Assembly: GCF_036240795.1 (NCBI RefSeq)
Contig: NZ_CP108454.1
Span: 7,810,001-7,874,000, forward strand
Length of the DNA stretch: 64,000 nt
Source: Streptomyces sp. NBC_01268
Lineage (GTDB): Bacteria > Actinomycetota > Actinomycetes > Streptomycetales > Streptomycetaceae
Direction: 5' to 3'
The translations under genes and the position numbers were made by a program. The notes under the pieces are model-generated. The model searched no databases and was not told where the DNA came from. It saw only the letters and a list, made by a program, of their open reading frames with translations. How positions within the stretch are numbered: position 1 is the stretch's first letter; each line of letters opens with the position of its first letter. Below are positions 10,601 to 16,627 of the stretch, one piece after another.

Positions 10601-12598
10601 CTCAACCTCGGCGAGGCCCAGGTCACCGTCCAGCAGGGCGGCGTCCTGGTCCGTACCGAGCGCACCTACGCCGCCCCCGGCGGCGCGGTCATGCGCTACG
10701 CCAACGGCACGGGCAGCGAGACACTGGTCGCGCAGACCGCCGACCACCAGGGCAGCGCCTACACCGAGGTCGGCCTCTACAGCGGCATGCCGGTCCGGGT
10801 GCGCAAGCAGGACCCGTTCGGCAACCAGCGCGGCGCCGACACCGCGGGTCAGAACGTCCAGAACAGCCGGGGCTTCCTCGGCAAGACGCGGGACGACGCC
10901 TCCGGCTTCCAGCCGCTGGGCGCCCGTCTCTACGACCCGCTGGTCGGACGCTTCCTGTCCGCCGACCCCGTGCTGGACCTGAACGACCCGCTGCAGGCCA
11001 ACGGGTACGTCTACGCGCAGAACAACCCGGCCACGTACTCCGACCCGACCGGTGAGTCGATCGTCCTGACGGCCTCGGAGCGGGCCGCGGCCCTCGCGGG
11101 CGCGGGTCTGTCGGCGGCGCAGGTCGCGCAGGCCGAGGCGATGCAGGGCAAGTCCCTCACCTCCGTCATCCTCGCCGTGGCGTGGGAGACCCTGAAGGAC
11201 TTCATCGGCATCAACGACGCCATCGCCTGCTTCGGCGGCGACATGTGGTCCTGCGTCAGCATCGTGGTCGACGCCATTCCGTGGTCGAAGCTGGGGAAGA
11301 TCCCGGCCGTGATCAAGGCGGTCAACCGCACCATCGACGCCATCAAGGCGTTCAAGGTGGCGAAGAAGGCCGCCGAGCTCGTCCTGAAGGCGGCCAAGGC
11401 CGCCGAGGAGGCCGCGCTACGGGCGAAGAAGCTGGCGATCGAGAAGGCCAAGAAGGAGGCGGCCCAGAGAGCCAAGAAGAAGGCCGCCGAGGAGGCCAAG
11501 AGAAAGGCCGACGCGGCAGCCGCCGCGAAACGCAAGACGGGTAACGCCCCCCAGAAGAAGGCCCAGACCAAGTCCGCGCCGAAGGTCTCCTCCCAGTCCG
11601 GCGGGGGCAAGCGCGGCGGTGGCGGAGGCAAGAGCTCCGCCGGCAGCAAGAGCTCCGGAGGCGGAGGCGGCGGCAAGTCCGGCGGTTCCGCTCGCAGCAA
11701 GGGCGGCACCAGCGGCAGCGGCGGTTCCGGCAAGGCCGAGGGCGGGAAGTGCAACAGCTTCGTGCCCGGCACGAAGGTGCTGATGGCCGACGGCTCCACC
11801 AAGCCGATCGAGCAGGTCAGGACGGGTGACGAGGTCCTGGCGACCGACCCGGGGACCGGGGAGACCCGGACCGAGACGGTCACCGCCGAGATCAAGGGCC
11901 AGGGCCTCAAGCACCTGGTCAGGGTCACGATCGACGTCGACGGCGCCAAGGGCTCGAAGACGGCCCAGGTCACCGCGACCGACGGGCACCCGATCTGGGT
12001 CCCGGAGCTCGGGGACTGGGTCAAGGCCACCGACCTGAAGTCGGGCCAGTGGCTTCGGACGAGCAGCGGTACGCATGTCCAGATCTCCGCGATCGAGCGG
12101 TGGTCCGAGGTCAGGTCCGCCGTACACAACCTGACCGTCTCGGACGTCCACACCTACTACGTGCTGGCGGGGGCCACCCCGTTCCTCGTCCACAACTGCG
12201 GTGAGTCCGCGGATGCCGACGGCGCGGCCGACGAGATCGACCACGTCGCGCTCGGCCGCGAGATGAAGGACGGCACGGCCAGCGTCACGAAGTTCGCGGA
12301 GACGGTGGGCGCGCGCCACTTCATGAGCTCCACCGACTGGCAGGCGGACGTCCTCGACGCCGTCGCCGCCACGTCCCGGGGCGAGGCGCGGATCTCCTTC
12401 CTGCTCGACGGCCTGCCAGGAGCCAGCCAGGGTCCGGCCAAGGCGCTGAAGCTCGCGAGAGAGGCGATGACCGCCAAGGGCGGCCCCCTGGCCACACAAT
12501 GGGAGCTCGTCCAGGTCGCCGACGCCGGGCTGATGGATACGGTGGACTTCTACCGGTGGAACCGGCGGTTCAACGAATACAGGAGGGTGGCCACCTGA
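4616..12598 (+). CDS. Secreted RHS/YD-repeat polymorphic toxin with lectin, HINT and C-terminal toxin domains
   Basis: With the ATG at 4616 the protein has 2,660 residues. A basic N-terminus and hydrophobic segment ending in LGGQALA form a signal peptide. From about residue 335 an SpvB/TcaC-like section begins, followed by many YD repeats. Residues about 1843-1975 are a ricin-type beta-trefoil lectin (GLGQKCLDL, YGTWCVQP, SSGLCLAV, AAQQWLPQ). The RHS core closes near residues 2100-2147 with LYDPLVGRFLSADP and NPATYSDPTGE. A Lys/Ala-rich, probably helical stretch (2242-2322) and a Gly/Ser linker (2325-2380) follow. A HINT pretoxin domain (2381-2528) runs from CNSFVPGTKVLMADG to TPFLVHNC and would release the last about 130 residues. 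That tip shows ARHFMSSTDWQADVLDAV and ISFLLDGL and matches no toxin fold I can name. An in-frame ATG at 4568 behind GGGAG is an alternative start. Confidence 0.88.
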   Translation: MTESQRRRLRRSRVATVLLLSSTLTVTSLGGQALAIPGPGMNRESSTTSVDLPDIPKSTELEGDVTAEKDLTLAQNAEIPQYSAGNANAWPSGTGSATLSTSSTPGATVPVTNNLPIAIGVPEGGDPAALAGDWSVGLAPTTTSQDAGVSGLIMKVTPPASVDPAAEVALSVDTTGFADLYGPQAADRFGLMLLPECVYSSPTTGDCADDGGTTPMSVGEDDKDAKNGRQHFQRLNSTVMTVPASKAPTKTTAAKSAKTRSIVTGTVPVASLLGEGFTAKPTKASYSDGVRPAANAAGGSAVGMLDTGSSVQGDFTASPLLSSGSWSAGSSSGAFTYGYQVQVPETAGGLMPKVNLSYSSQSVDGRTSSSNNQASWIGDGWDYNAGSITRTYVNCRQDSKKAGSNNSTHRTADLCWGSDNATLSLGGTTTELVWDAAKGKWFTANGDGAKIERVTGQATGNGAKDGEYWVVTTKDGTRYHFGLNKLPGWSDNGTAADDPTTDSVLTVPVYGNHPGEDCYKGSTTEDWKNSSCTQGWRWGLDYVEDVHGNAMSLWWKKDQNYYAKNFNFKAPVIYDRDGYLSHIYYGQRKDSIFSATAPARVGFTVAERCYTVGTVNCTEDNFKSKDPGQYRPWFDTPVDLRCESGKKCWNAGPSFWTRKRLDKITTSTQRRTDTSARQVVDEYQLKQSFAELKTGPNTALWLESVQRTGYARNGSTDASVTLNPVRFEPNTEDMPNRVKAVNPQRPGFSRLRIARVINEYGGETVVSYKPVAGKCLSGAGLPSKTDTAGLKANGELCYPSFWNPDPEFEDIDWFHKYVVESIEELPNISGAYPTKTGYAYKNPGWKFADGEFTKKSTRTWSQFAGFEQTTVLTGSEDPAIGSKQSKAVTRYFRGMGDTVPVTDVQGDVIKASDGSTVYDREPFAGRISEELTYSNATDADTDWLSRGVTIPEATELARRNRDDGLDPLKAWRVTEPEEIAYTKSSGTNTDDPRTVREVRTKTTYESAYGLPTQVESLGDTGKTGDESCTKSEYVNETSKNIIGLSKQVLSSPTTCAAANFADLTTLTGAVRTAYDGTAYGTALAGSTRGLATESWALNGDGTGFESSGTTGFDAVGRVVRQTDPYQLKQATPKASTIAYTSVGPATGQVFKVTQTNSLGYTQTQELEPGRSVTVKTTDANNLVSEAVFDPMGRLAEAWSPGRTPGSGVPDFRAVYTIPEEETSPEDPNKKIRKPPFVTTYARGYEDRIETSVTLYDGLGRERQSLEEADNDAGFLVTDTLYNSSGEVWQTNNAYLTKEAKPGELFTPLADTAIPNITRYTYDGLGRVVQETPYMKYVDPTTKETSSLAYPERAVRYEYGQDWSKVVQPQGDSSYRVWTDALGRTIRTDTFNPAAPGGFTSTRYEYDTQGQPVKATASADPTHPWTWTYDHRGRMETATDPDTGTTRTEYDFLGRPLTTTNSRGVKVWNGYDELSRPTQQRLDSATGALQAEYTYDTVPGGKGMPATATRYTDGLAYTQKVNGYTKDYQPTSTTLSLPQSIADTWGLAKDYAYDYTYSDNGLLDESTLPAVGRFAAEKMVVRYNKDGKPLSISGKDWYGAETVYSPYGQVLRSTLGSQPYRVWTQSSFDEGSGELKEQAVYREKNDASLVGGNLVSNRGYTYDPAGNVTSIQEKSVGIEERQCFSYDPLGQLKSAWTSKDQTTCVNPRNADGSLNKNTDGTMRVAAGADGSGYWQEYEYDLLGNRTKLTENDLTGDTTKNAVSTYAYGKNAAKDQPHTLTKVTKAYKTPAGAQVTAEATRLYELTGETKSVTSVQNGDKQDIAWTYDGKVDRITGQGSNGKTPYVGLGQKCLDLKSGLAAAGQPTQLYGCNGTVAQSWHFDPAPGQADANLGTLQVYGTWCVQPTANTAGSAAVLQKCNGTTAQQLKRNASGQLTHVSSGLCLAVQGAANVNQTPIVLATCDAASAAQQWLPQNDTRHIYGPDGERLLTIQGKQATLNLGEAQVTVQQGGVLVRTERTYAAPGGAVMRYANGTGSETLVAQTADHQGSAYTEVGLYSGMPVRVRKQDPFGNQRGADTAGQNVQNSRGFLGKTRDDASGFQPLGARLYDPLVGRFLSADPVLDLNDPLQANGYVYAQNNPATYSDPTGESIVLTASERAAALAGAGLSAAQVAQAEAMQGKSLTSVILAVAWETLKDFIGINDAIACFGGDMWSCVSIVVDAIPWSKLGKIPAVIKAVNRTIDAIKAFKVAKKAAELVLKAAKAAEEAALRAKKLAIEKAKKEAAQRAKKKAAEEAKRKADAAAAAKRKTGNAPQKKAQTKSAPKVSSQSGGGKRGGGGGKSSAGSKSSGGGGGGKSGGSARSKGGTSGSGGSGKAEGGKCNSFVPGTKVLMADGSTKPIEQVRTGDEVLATDPGTGETRTETVTAEIKGQGLKHLVRVTIDVDGAKGSKTAQVTATDGHPIWVPELGDWVKATDLKSGQWLRTSSGTHVQISAIERWSEVRSAVHNLTVSDVHTYYVLAGATPFLVHNCGESADADGAADEIDHVALGREMKDGTASVTKFAETVGARHFMSSTDWQADVLDAVAATSRGEARISFLLDGLPGASQGPAKALKLAREAMTAKGGPLATQWELVQVADAGLMDTVDFYRWNRRFNEYRRVAT

Positions 12599-13050
12599 TG
12601 ACGGCATCGCCGGGCACGGGATTCTCGGACGGCCGGAGCTTCAGCCTCATCGGCTACCGGCACAGCCACGCGCAGGTGATCCTGCGCGGGTTCCCTCCCT
12701 TCGACGACCTGGTGGTCGAGAACGGTGAGGGCACCGTCCTGGACGTCTGCTTCAACGGCGTACAGCGGGTGGCCTGCGGGCGGGACATCGGACCCCTGCA
12801 CCTGAGGATCGCGAGCGCCGACGAGAGGAGCGCGCTGGAGGAGCGGATCGGGCCCCTCCGCTGGGGCGAGGTCTTCCTCCTGGAGCCGGACTCCGTCGAG
12901 AGCTACGTCGTGGCGGGGAAGGCGCGCTGGGCCGAGTTCCTGGTGCCCGTCCCGTTCACGCTGCCGAGTCCGCTCGACGCCGACAACAAGGAGGAGGCCG
13001 CGGCCTACCCGCCGGTCGGCGGCACGGTGCACCTGCTGCCCGCGTCGTGA
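12598..13050 (+). CDS. Probable immunity protein for the RHS toxin
   Basis: The 150-residue product starts at an ATG whose A is the last base of the RHS stop codon, with AGGAGG about 11 bases upstream inside the toxin gene. This is tight translational coupling. The protein is acidic overall and has no signal peptide or membrane segment, as expected for a cytoplasmic inhibitor. Visible segments include SLIGYRHSHAQVILRGFPPF, LDVCFNGVQRVACGRDIGPL and GEVFLLEPDSVESYVVAG. I recognise no named immunity family. The role is inferred from position, size and coupling: polymorphic toxin genes are normally followed directly by their immunity gene. A strong terminator lies 72 bases after the stop, so the pair forms one transcription unit. 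Confidence 0.7.
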   Translation: MTASPGTGFSDGRSFSLIGYRHSHAQVILRGFPPFDDLVVENGEGTVLDVCFNGVQRVACGRDIGPLHLRIASADERSALEERIGPLRWGEVFLLEPDSVESYVVAGKARWAEFLVPVPFTLPSPLDADNKEEAAAYPPVGGTVHLLPAS

Positions 13051-13121
13051 CCGCGGGAGGGTTCGATCCGGAGCGGCGGTGCCGTCACCGCTGATCCGGA
13101 CCGGACCCGGCATGACCAAGC

Positions 13122-13158
13122 ACGGGGCCTCCCCCACCACCGGTGGGGGAGGCCCCGT
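13122..13158. terminator. Strong hairpin terminator after the toxin-immunity pair
   Basis: ACGGGGCCTCCCCCACC pairs perfectly with GGTGGGGGAGGCCCCGT around a 3-base loop, giving a 17-bp stem. It ends the RHS-immunity unit and marks the edge of the decayed island that follows. Confidence 0.85.
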
Positions 13159-13208
13159 CGTCCTTCCGGAGGCGCGGCATGATGGGAGGCCCGCCGACGA
13201 CCCCCGAG

Positions 13209-13409
13209 ATGCGATGCGTGCCCGTGCCTGAGCCCGAGCGCACCCCTGTGACGATCCTGCTCGTCGAGGACGACGAGGTGATCCGCCGGTCCGTCGCGAT
13301 GGCGCTGGAACGTTACGGCTACCGCACGACCGTCGCGGGCGACGGGGGGGCGAACAGGATGGCCGCCCAGGCCGAGATCTTCAAGAAGTCCTCGCCCTCG
13401 GGGCGCTGA
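13209..13409 (+). pseudogene. Truncated response regulator (receiver N-terminus only)
   Basis: The reading frame starts like an OmpR-family response regulator: TILLVEDDEVIRRSVAMALE, including the acidic pair of the phosphorylation pocket, then RYGYRTTVAGDGG. After about 45 receiver residues the homology stops and an unrelated tail (ANRMAAQAEIFKKSSPSGR) runs to a stop. The phospho-acceptor Asp, the rest of the receiver and the DNA-binding domain are all missing. The receiver resembles CseB-type regulators, but this short piece cannot settle the family. The break marks a deletion or insertion junction at the island boundary. The start codon is uncertain; a GTG at 13248 is also possible. Confidence 0.6.
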
Positions 13410-13592
13410 CCTGCACAGATAGACGTCTATGGGGTGCTGATCTGCGACTTTGCTCCTTTCCGGAGCTTTCACGATGACACCGCCTTACGCGGTCGATTCT
13501 CCCCAGACGCTCCCCAAGGCGGCTTGATTCTCCCCAGATTCTCCCCGGCTGGCACTGCTTCGGCAGGAGCACAGCCCCTGGTCAAGGCTAAG
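13410..13592. other. Junction DNA with a 12-bp palindrome
   Basis: This stretch lies between the truncated regulator and the IS end and has no gene I can support. It contains the perfect palindrome ATAGACGTCTAT (13419-13430), flanked by the imperfect repeats CTGACCTGCACAGAT and CTGATCTGCGAC. These could be the remains of a recombination site, but this is speculative. Confidence 0.3.
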
Positions 13593-13611
13593 GGCTGTCC
13601 CGAAAGTGATC
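13593..13611 (+). repeat. IS terminal inverted repeat, transposase 3' side
   Basis: GGCTGTCCCGAAAGTGATC pairs with the repeat at 14789-14807 with two mismatches. The core TGTCCCG-AA-TGATC also occurs at the ends of the second IS copy. Confidence 0.7.
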
Positions 13612-13644
13612 TCTGGTGCGCTGGGTGACCTGCGTGTTCCTCAG

Positions 13645-14415
13645 TCACCCGGCGAGGATCAGATTGTGCAGTCGAGCAATTCCGAGCATGGCGTGGTGGA
13701 CGCCGTCGCCCTTGAGGCGGCAGTCTCGGAGGATCTTCCAGGTCTTCATGCGAGCGAAGGCACGCTCAACGCGGGCCCGGACCTTGCGATGGGAAGCGTG
13801 GTGTTCCTCTTTCCAGTCGCGGAGCTCGGTCCGGCCCTTCTCGCGGCGGTGCGGGATGACCAGGCCGGTACCCCGATAGCCGCCGTCCGCGATCACCGTG
13901 GTCTTCCCGACGGCATCCTTGGCGCCGGACAGTTCCCAAGCCTTGCAGTCGTTGCGGTTGCCGGGCAGCGGCCGGCCGACGGCGACGACGAGTCGGGTTT
14001 CGGCGTCGATGACGGCCTGGTGGTTGGTCGAGTACCGGTAGTTCTTCGACTGCTCGGCGACGGTGTGATCGCGGGTGGGAACCAGGGTGCCATCCACGAT
14101 CAGCACGGCGTCCGTGCGGAACCGCCTGCGCTGCTGGAACGCGAGCAGCGGACCGAGGTGGTCGATGATGCGGTCGGCGGCCGACTTGGACACCCCGAAC
14201 AGCGGTGCCAGCTGCCGCAACGTCAGGTTGGTCCGCCAGTACGCAGTAACCAGCAGAACCCGGTCCTCCAGCGGCAGCCTCCACGGCCGGCCCTTACGGA
14301 CAGGATCCGCACCCTCGCGCCGCAACGCGGTGATCAACTTTCCGAACTGCCCCGGGCTCAGCCCGGTGAACGGGGCTATCCAAGACGGCTCCGACGCCGT
14401 AACGACACCAGCCAA
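13645..14415 (-). CDS. IS5-family transposase (DDE_Tnp_4 type)
   Basis: This 256-residue transposase has a helix-turn-helix region (LTLRQLAPLFGVSKSAADRI) followed by a DDE nuclease. Catalytic acidic residues can be placed at LIVDGTLVPTRD, VIADGGYRGTGL and RARVERAFARMKTW. Length and motif order are normal for short IS5-group transposases and the frame is intact, so it may be active. The start is a TTG (14413-14415). The second copy at 25368 gives an equivalent GTG start at the same alignment position. The MafI-like gene ends 40 bases upstream, so the two could be co-transcribed. Confidence 0.85.
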   Translation of the reverse strand: MAGVVTASEPSWIAPFTGLSPGQFGKLITALRREGADPVRKGRPWRLPLEDRVLLVTAYWRTNLTLRQLAPLFGVSKSAADRIIDHLGPLLAFQQRRRFRTDAVLIVDGTLVPTRDHTVAEQSKNYRYSTNHQAVIDAETRLVVAVGRPLPGNRNDCKAWELSGAKDAVGKTTVIADGGYRGTGLVIPHRREKGRTELRDWKEEHHASHRKVRARVERAFARMKTWKILRDCRLKGDGVHHAMLGIARLHNLILAG

Positions 14416-14454
14416 GGCAGGAATGATCCCTCGTCAAGATGCTGGTGGCGGAGG

Positions 14455-14709
14455 TCAGTCGATCAGTAGCTCGTCAAGACGCTGGACGGAACGCGGCGTG
14501 TGCATCTCATCGGCCATAGCTACCAGGGCCGCGAGGTACTGCCGGGTGATGGGGAGAGCATCCTCGTAGATCCACGAGCACATGGTGTCGAACGCCAGAG
14601 CCTCCTCGCCGTGTGACAGCAGATGGCGCACATCCGTGATGACCGCCTCTGAGGCGAGCGGCGAGTCCTCAAGTAGCGCCGCCACCCGCGCTCGATACGA
14701 CAGGCTCAC
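14455..14709 (-). CDS. MafI-family immunity protein
   Basis: The 84-residue product is small and acidic. Its segments SLSYRARVAALLEDSPLAS, DVRHLLSHGEEALAFDT and MCSWIYEDALPITRQYLAAL are characteristic of MafI-type immunity proteins, which neutralise MafB-type polymorphic toxins. I chose the GTG at 14709, preceded by GGGGA six bases upstream, because family members begin near this point; an ATG at 14727 lacks a ribosome site. No toxin gene is next to it, so it is an orphan immunity gene. It lies between the ends of an IS element and just upstream of the transposase. The family call comes from remembered sequence patterns and should be confirmed by profile search. Confidence 0.65.
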   Translation of the reverse strand: MSLSYRARVAALLEDSPLASEAVITDVRHLLSHGEEALAFDTMCSWIYEDALPITRQYLAALVAMADEMHTPRSVQRLDELLID

Positions 14710-14788
14710 GGGCTGTCCCCACTCCATGGACGAACGGATCGATGACCCCGCATCCTCGCTGTTCAGCGGAGGGCTTGTCGACTCTCCT

Positions 14789-14807
14789 GATCAGTTACGG
14801 GACAGCC
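14789..14807 (-). repeat. IS terminal inverted repeat, cargo side
   Basis: The bottom strand reads GGCTGTCCCGTAACTGATC, matching 17 of 19 bases of the repeat at 13593-13611. It interrupts the 3' part of the DUF6624 pseudogene. Confidence 0.7.
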
Positions 14808-15296
14808 TTTGGGGACTGTTCGGTGATCATGCTGCGGTGACCCGCTGTCGATCTCCACCACCGAGCCGAACAGAACCAGGCGGCCCGCCGTCGCGTGTTC
14901 GAGACCCGCGATGGGCTCCGGGTCCCCAGGCGCACCGGGTCCCCACACTGGGGGCTGACTGGCCGCGACCAGGACCGGTCGGTGATCTAGGCGAGGTGGT
15001 GGGGTGGGGCGGCCCCCGGCGCCGGCGGCTTCATGGAGAAGTCCGAAGAACTGGCGCTGGAAGTCCGGGTCCCGGGCGGTGCGCTGAGCGAGAAGCCACG
15101 CCTCGTCGGCGTGCTGCTCGCCGACGAGCGTGACCCGCGGCCAGCCATACCGAGCGAACCCGTTGAGCCGGCGGGTGTTGTCGGCGTTGATGCGGACAAG
15201 GTCTGGGGGGAGGGTGCGCGCCCATTTGCTGTGACCGATCTCGGACGGCTTGACGCCCGGTGTGCCGCAGCCGTTGTGCAGCCGGCCGCGGAGCAC
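14808..15296 (-). pseudogene. DUF6624 protein gene, truncated by an IS end
   Basis: The frame encodes a recognisable DUF6624 core: INADNTRRLNGFARYGWPRV, then TLVGEQHADEAWLLAQRTA and DPDFQRQFFGLLHEA. The later part continues in weakened or shifted form (RPVLVAASQPPVWGPG, GDPEPIAGLEHATAGRL) and runs straight into the IS repeat, which supplies the last residues and the stop. The usual C-terminal part of the family is lost. DUF6624 genes are often found near polymorphic toxin loci as candidate immunity genes. Here it would be one of several immunity-like relics downstream of the RHS toxin. No reliable start is visible. Confidence 0.6.
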
Positions 15297-16187
15297 CTCC
15301 TGCGGACGCGCGCCAGCCGCCCCTTGCGGGGAGGCTGACCCCTGTCGTGGGTAGCTGGCACGCAGGGCGCGGTCCCGTGTTCGCCGGCTTCACAGGAAGG
15401 CGGCGACGGCACCTCGGACTTGCGGGTGAACAGCGGGGCCTGGGCGAGGGCAACCGTGTTGACGCAGGTGATGCGGCGCGGGCCTCGTCTGGGTGGAGGT
15501 CGGTGATGGCCACCAGTCGCCTCCGAACTGTGATCGACGGCGACCGAGGCCGATCCTCATCCTCTGACGGGCAGTCCGTGATCAGGGCACGCGCAGTGTC
15601 CGCTGCCGTGGACCACCAGGAAATTGTCGATCGGGCGGAGGCGGCGATCGAATGCGAAGGCACAGAAGTGATCCTCGGAAAAGGCAGACAGGTTGCGAGC
15701 ATTAGGGGGGAGGTTCGAGATCGCTCACGGCAGATAGGAATCTCGCGGACAGGACTGGAACGACGCGCAGGGGCATGCCAATCTACACATCCACTGATTC
15801 GGCCCCTGTCAAGCAGCGGACCTAAATCCTGATGGAGGTGGCACCTGTCCCCGCCGCTGCTCGAATCCCTCCGATCCGCGTTTCCCCTCCTTCTCGCGCT
15901 CGGGACGGTGAACGGCTGTCGTGTCCTCACTGCAGGGCAACCTTGGCGGCGACTCGGCCGCCCTGTGCCTATGCGTACGTGTCGTTGGCCTCTTTGCCGA
16001 AGACAAGGAGCAACAGGACTTGCTGATCGGACAGCGGATTCTGGCGAGGGTGGCCGTCCGCTCGGAGGCAACCGCTGAGAGCGTTTTGTCCCGACGGGGG
16101 TGTTTGGTATCGCCGGTTTGTTTGAGGAGTTCTGCAGGTGTGGTGGGTGTGGCGGTCGATGTCAGCGTAGGGTGGGAGGATCACGGG
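15297..16187. other. About 890 bp of degraded sequence without a confident gene
   Basis: No frame here has a ribosome site, family motifs and an intact length together. On the minus strand around 15560-15776, a frame begins MPLRVVPVLSARFLSAVSDL and meets a stop at a six-C run. The adjacent frame continues with DHFCAFAFDRRLRPIDNFLV and HGSGHCACPDHGLPVRG. This looks like a small gene broken at the homopolymer, but I cannot name it. The rest appears to be remnant DNA. Confidence 0.4.
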
Positions 16188-16610
16188 ATGCCTCTGCCTC
16201 AGCCTGATGATCTGACCTCGCTCGTACTGCGTACCGACTTCGGTGACGACGGAGCTTGGGACGCGGTTCGAGCTGCGCTCGACGCGGCCGATGAGTACCC
16301 CCACGCCACGTATGTCAGCGAGTTTCGCTTCGCCGACGCGGAGGTCCGGGCATTGGTGGATGAAGAGGCTGCCGCGGATGAAGAAGCGCAGATCGTCCAT
16401 GTCTTTCTGGCGGACGCGGCCACGATGAAGGATCCGGATCACTCGCTCCTGGCCGTGGATCTCTCGGACGAGCCCGGGCGGACATTCAGGCTCCCCGCGC
16501 GGTGGTTTCCTGACGTCTCGGCCAACCTCAGCATCGCCAACATGGACTTTGCGGAGTTCGCCGACGCTGCTGATGGATCAGGAACCTTCCGCGGCTTTGA
16601 CGAGGGCTGA
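16188..16610 (+). CDS. DUF6924 domain protein
   Basis: The 140-residue protein starts at an ATG preceded by GGGAGGA eight bases upstream. It is acidic and cytoplasmic. Conserved segments include SLVLRTDFGDDGAWDAVRAA, YPHATYVSEFRFADAEVRAL, LLAVDLSDEPGRTFRLPARW and ANLSIANMDFAEFADAADG, ending in GTFRGF. These mark it as a DUF6924 protein, a family common in Streptomyces with no known biochemical role and often found in arrays of small genes near polymorphic toxins. It is intact although both neighbours are degraded or mobile. It converges on the transposase gene, only 17 bases away. Confidence 0.75.
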   Translation: MPLPQPDDLTSLVLRTDFGDDGAWDAVRAALDAADEYPHATYVSEFRFADAEVRALVDEEAAADEEAQIVHVFLADAATMKDPDHSLLAVDLSDEPGRTFRLPARWFPDVSANLSIANMDFAEFADAADGSGTFRGFDEG

Positions 16611-16627
16611 CCCTCTATCTGGGTGAG

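Larger units (their letters stand above)
13593..14807. mobile_element. IS5-type element apparently carrying a MafI-like immunity gene
   Basis: The element is bounded by 19-bp terminal inverted repeats (13593-13611 and 14789-14807) that match at 17 of 19 positions. Inside are a leftward transposase gene and, about 40 bases upstream of it in the same direction, a MafI-like immunity gene. There is no second repeat between them. The right end cuts into a DUF6624 gene. No clear target duplication is visible. A related, decayed copy with near-identical ends lies at 24.7-26.2 kb. The boundary is inferred from the repeats. An alternative is that the 14789 repeat belongs to a different, lost copy. Confidence 0.6.

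Noticed and set aside
4670..10747. Open frame of 2,025 codons on the minus strand opposite the RHS gene
   Set aside because: It is a shadow of the RHS gene. The translation is low-complexity Arg/Gly/Val/Leu without motifs or ribosome site.
11758..12198. Self-splicing intein
   Set aside because: The domain begins with CNSFVPGTKVLM and ends VHNC in a pretoxin position just before the C-terminal tip, so a HINT autoprocessing domain that releases the toxin is more likely than protein splicing.
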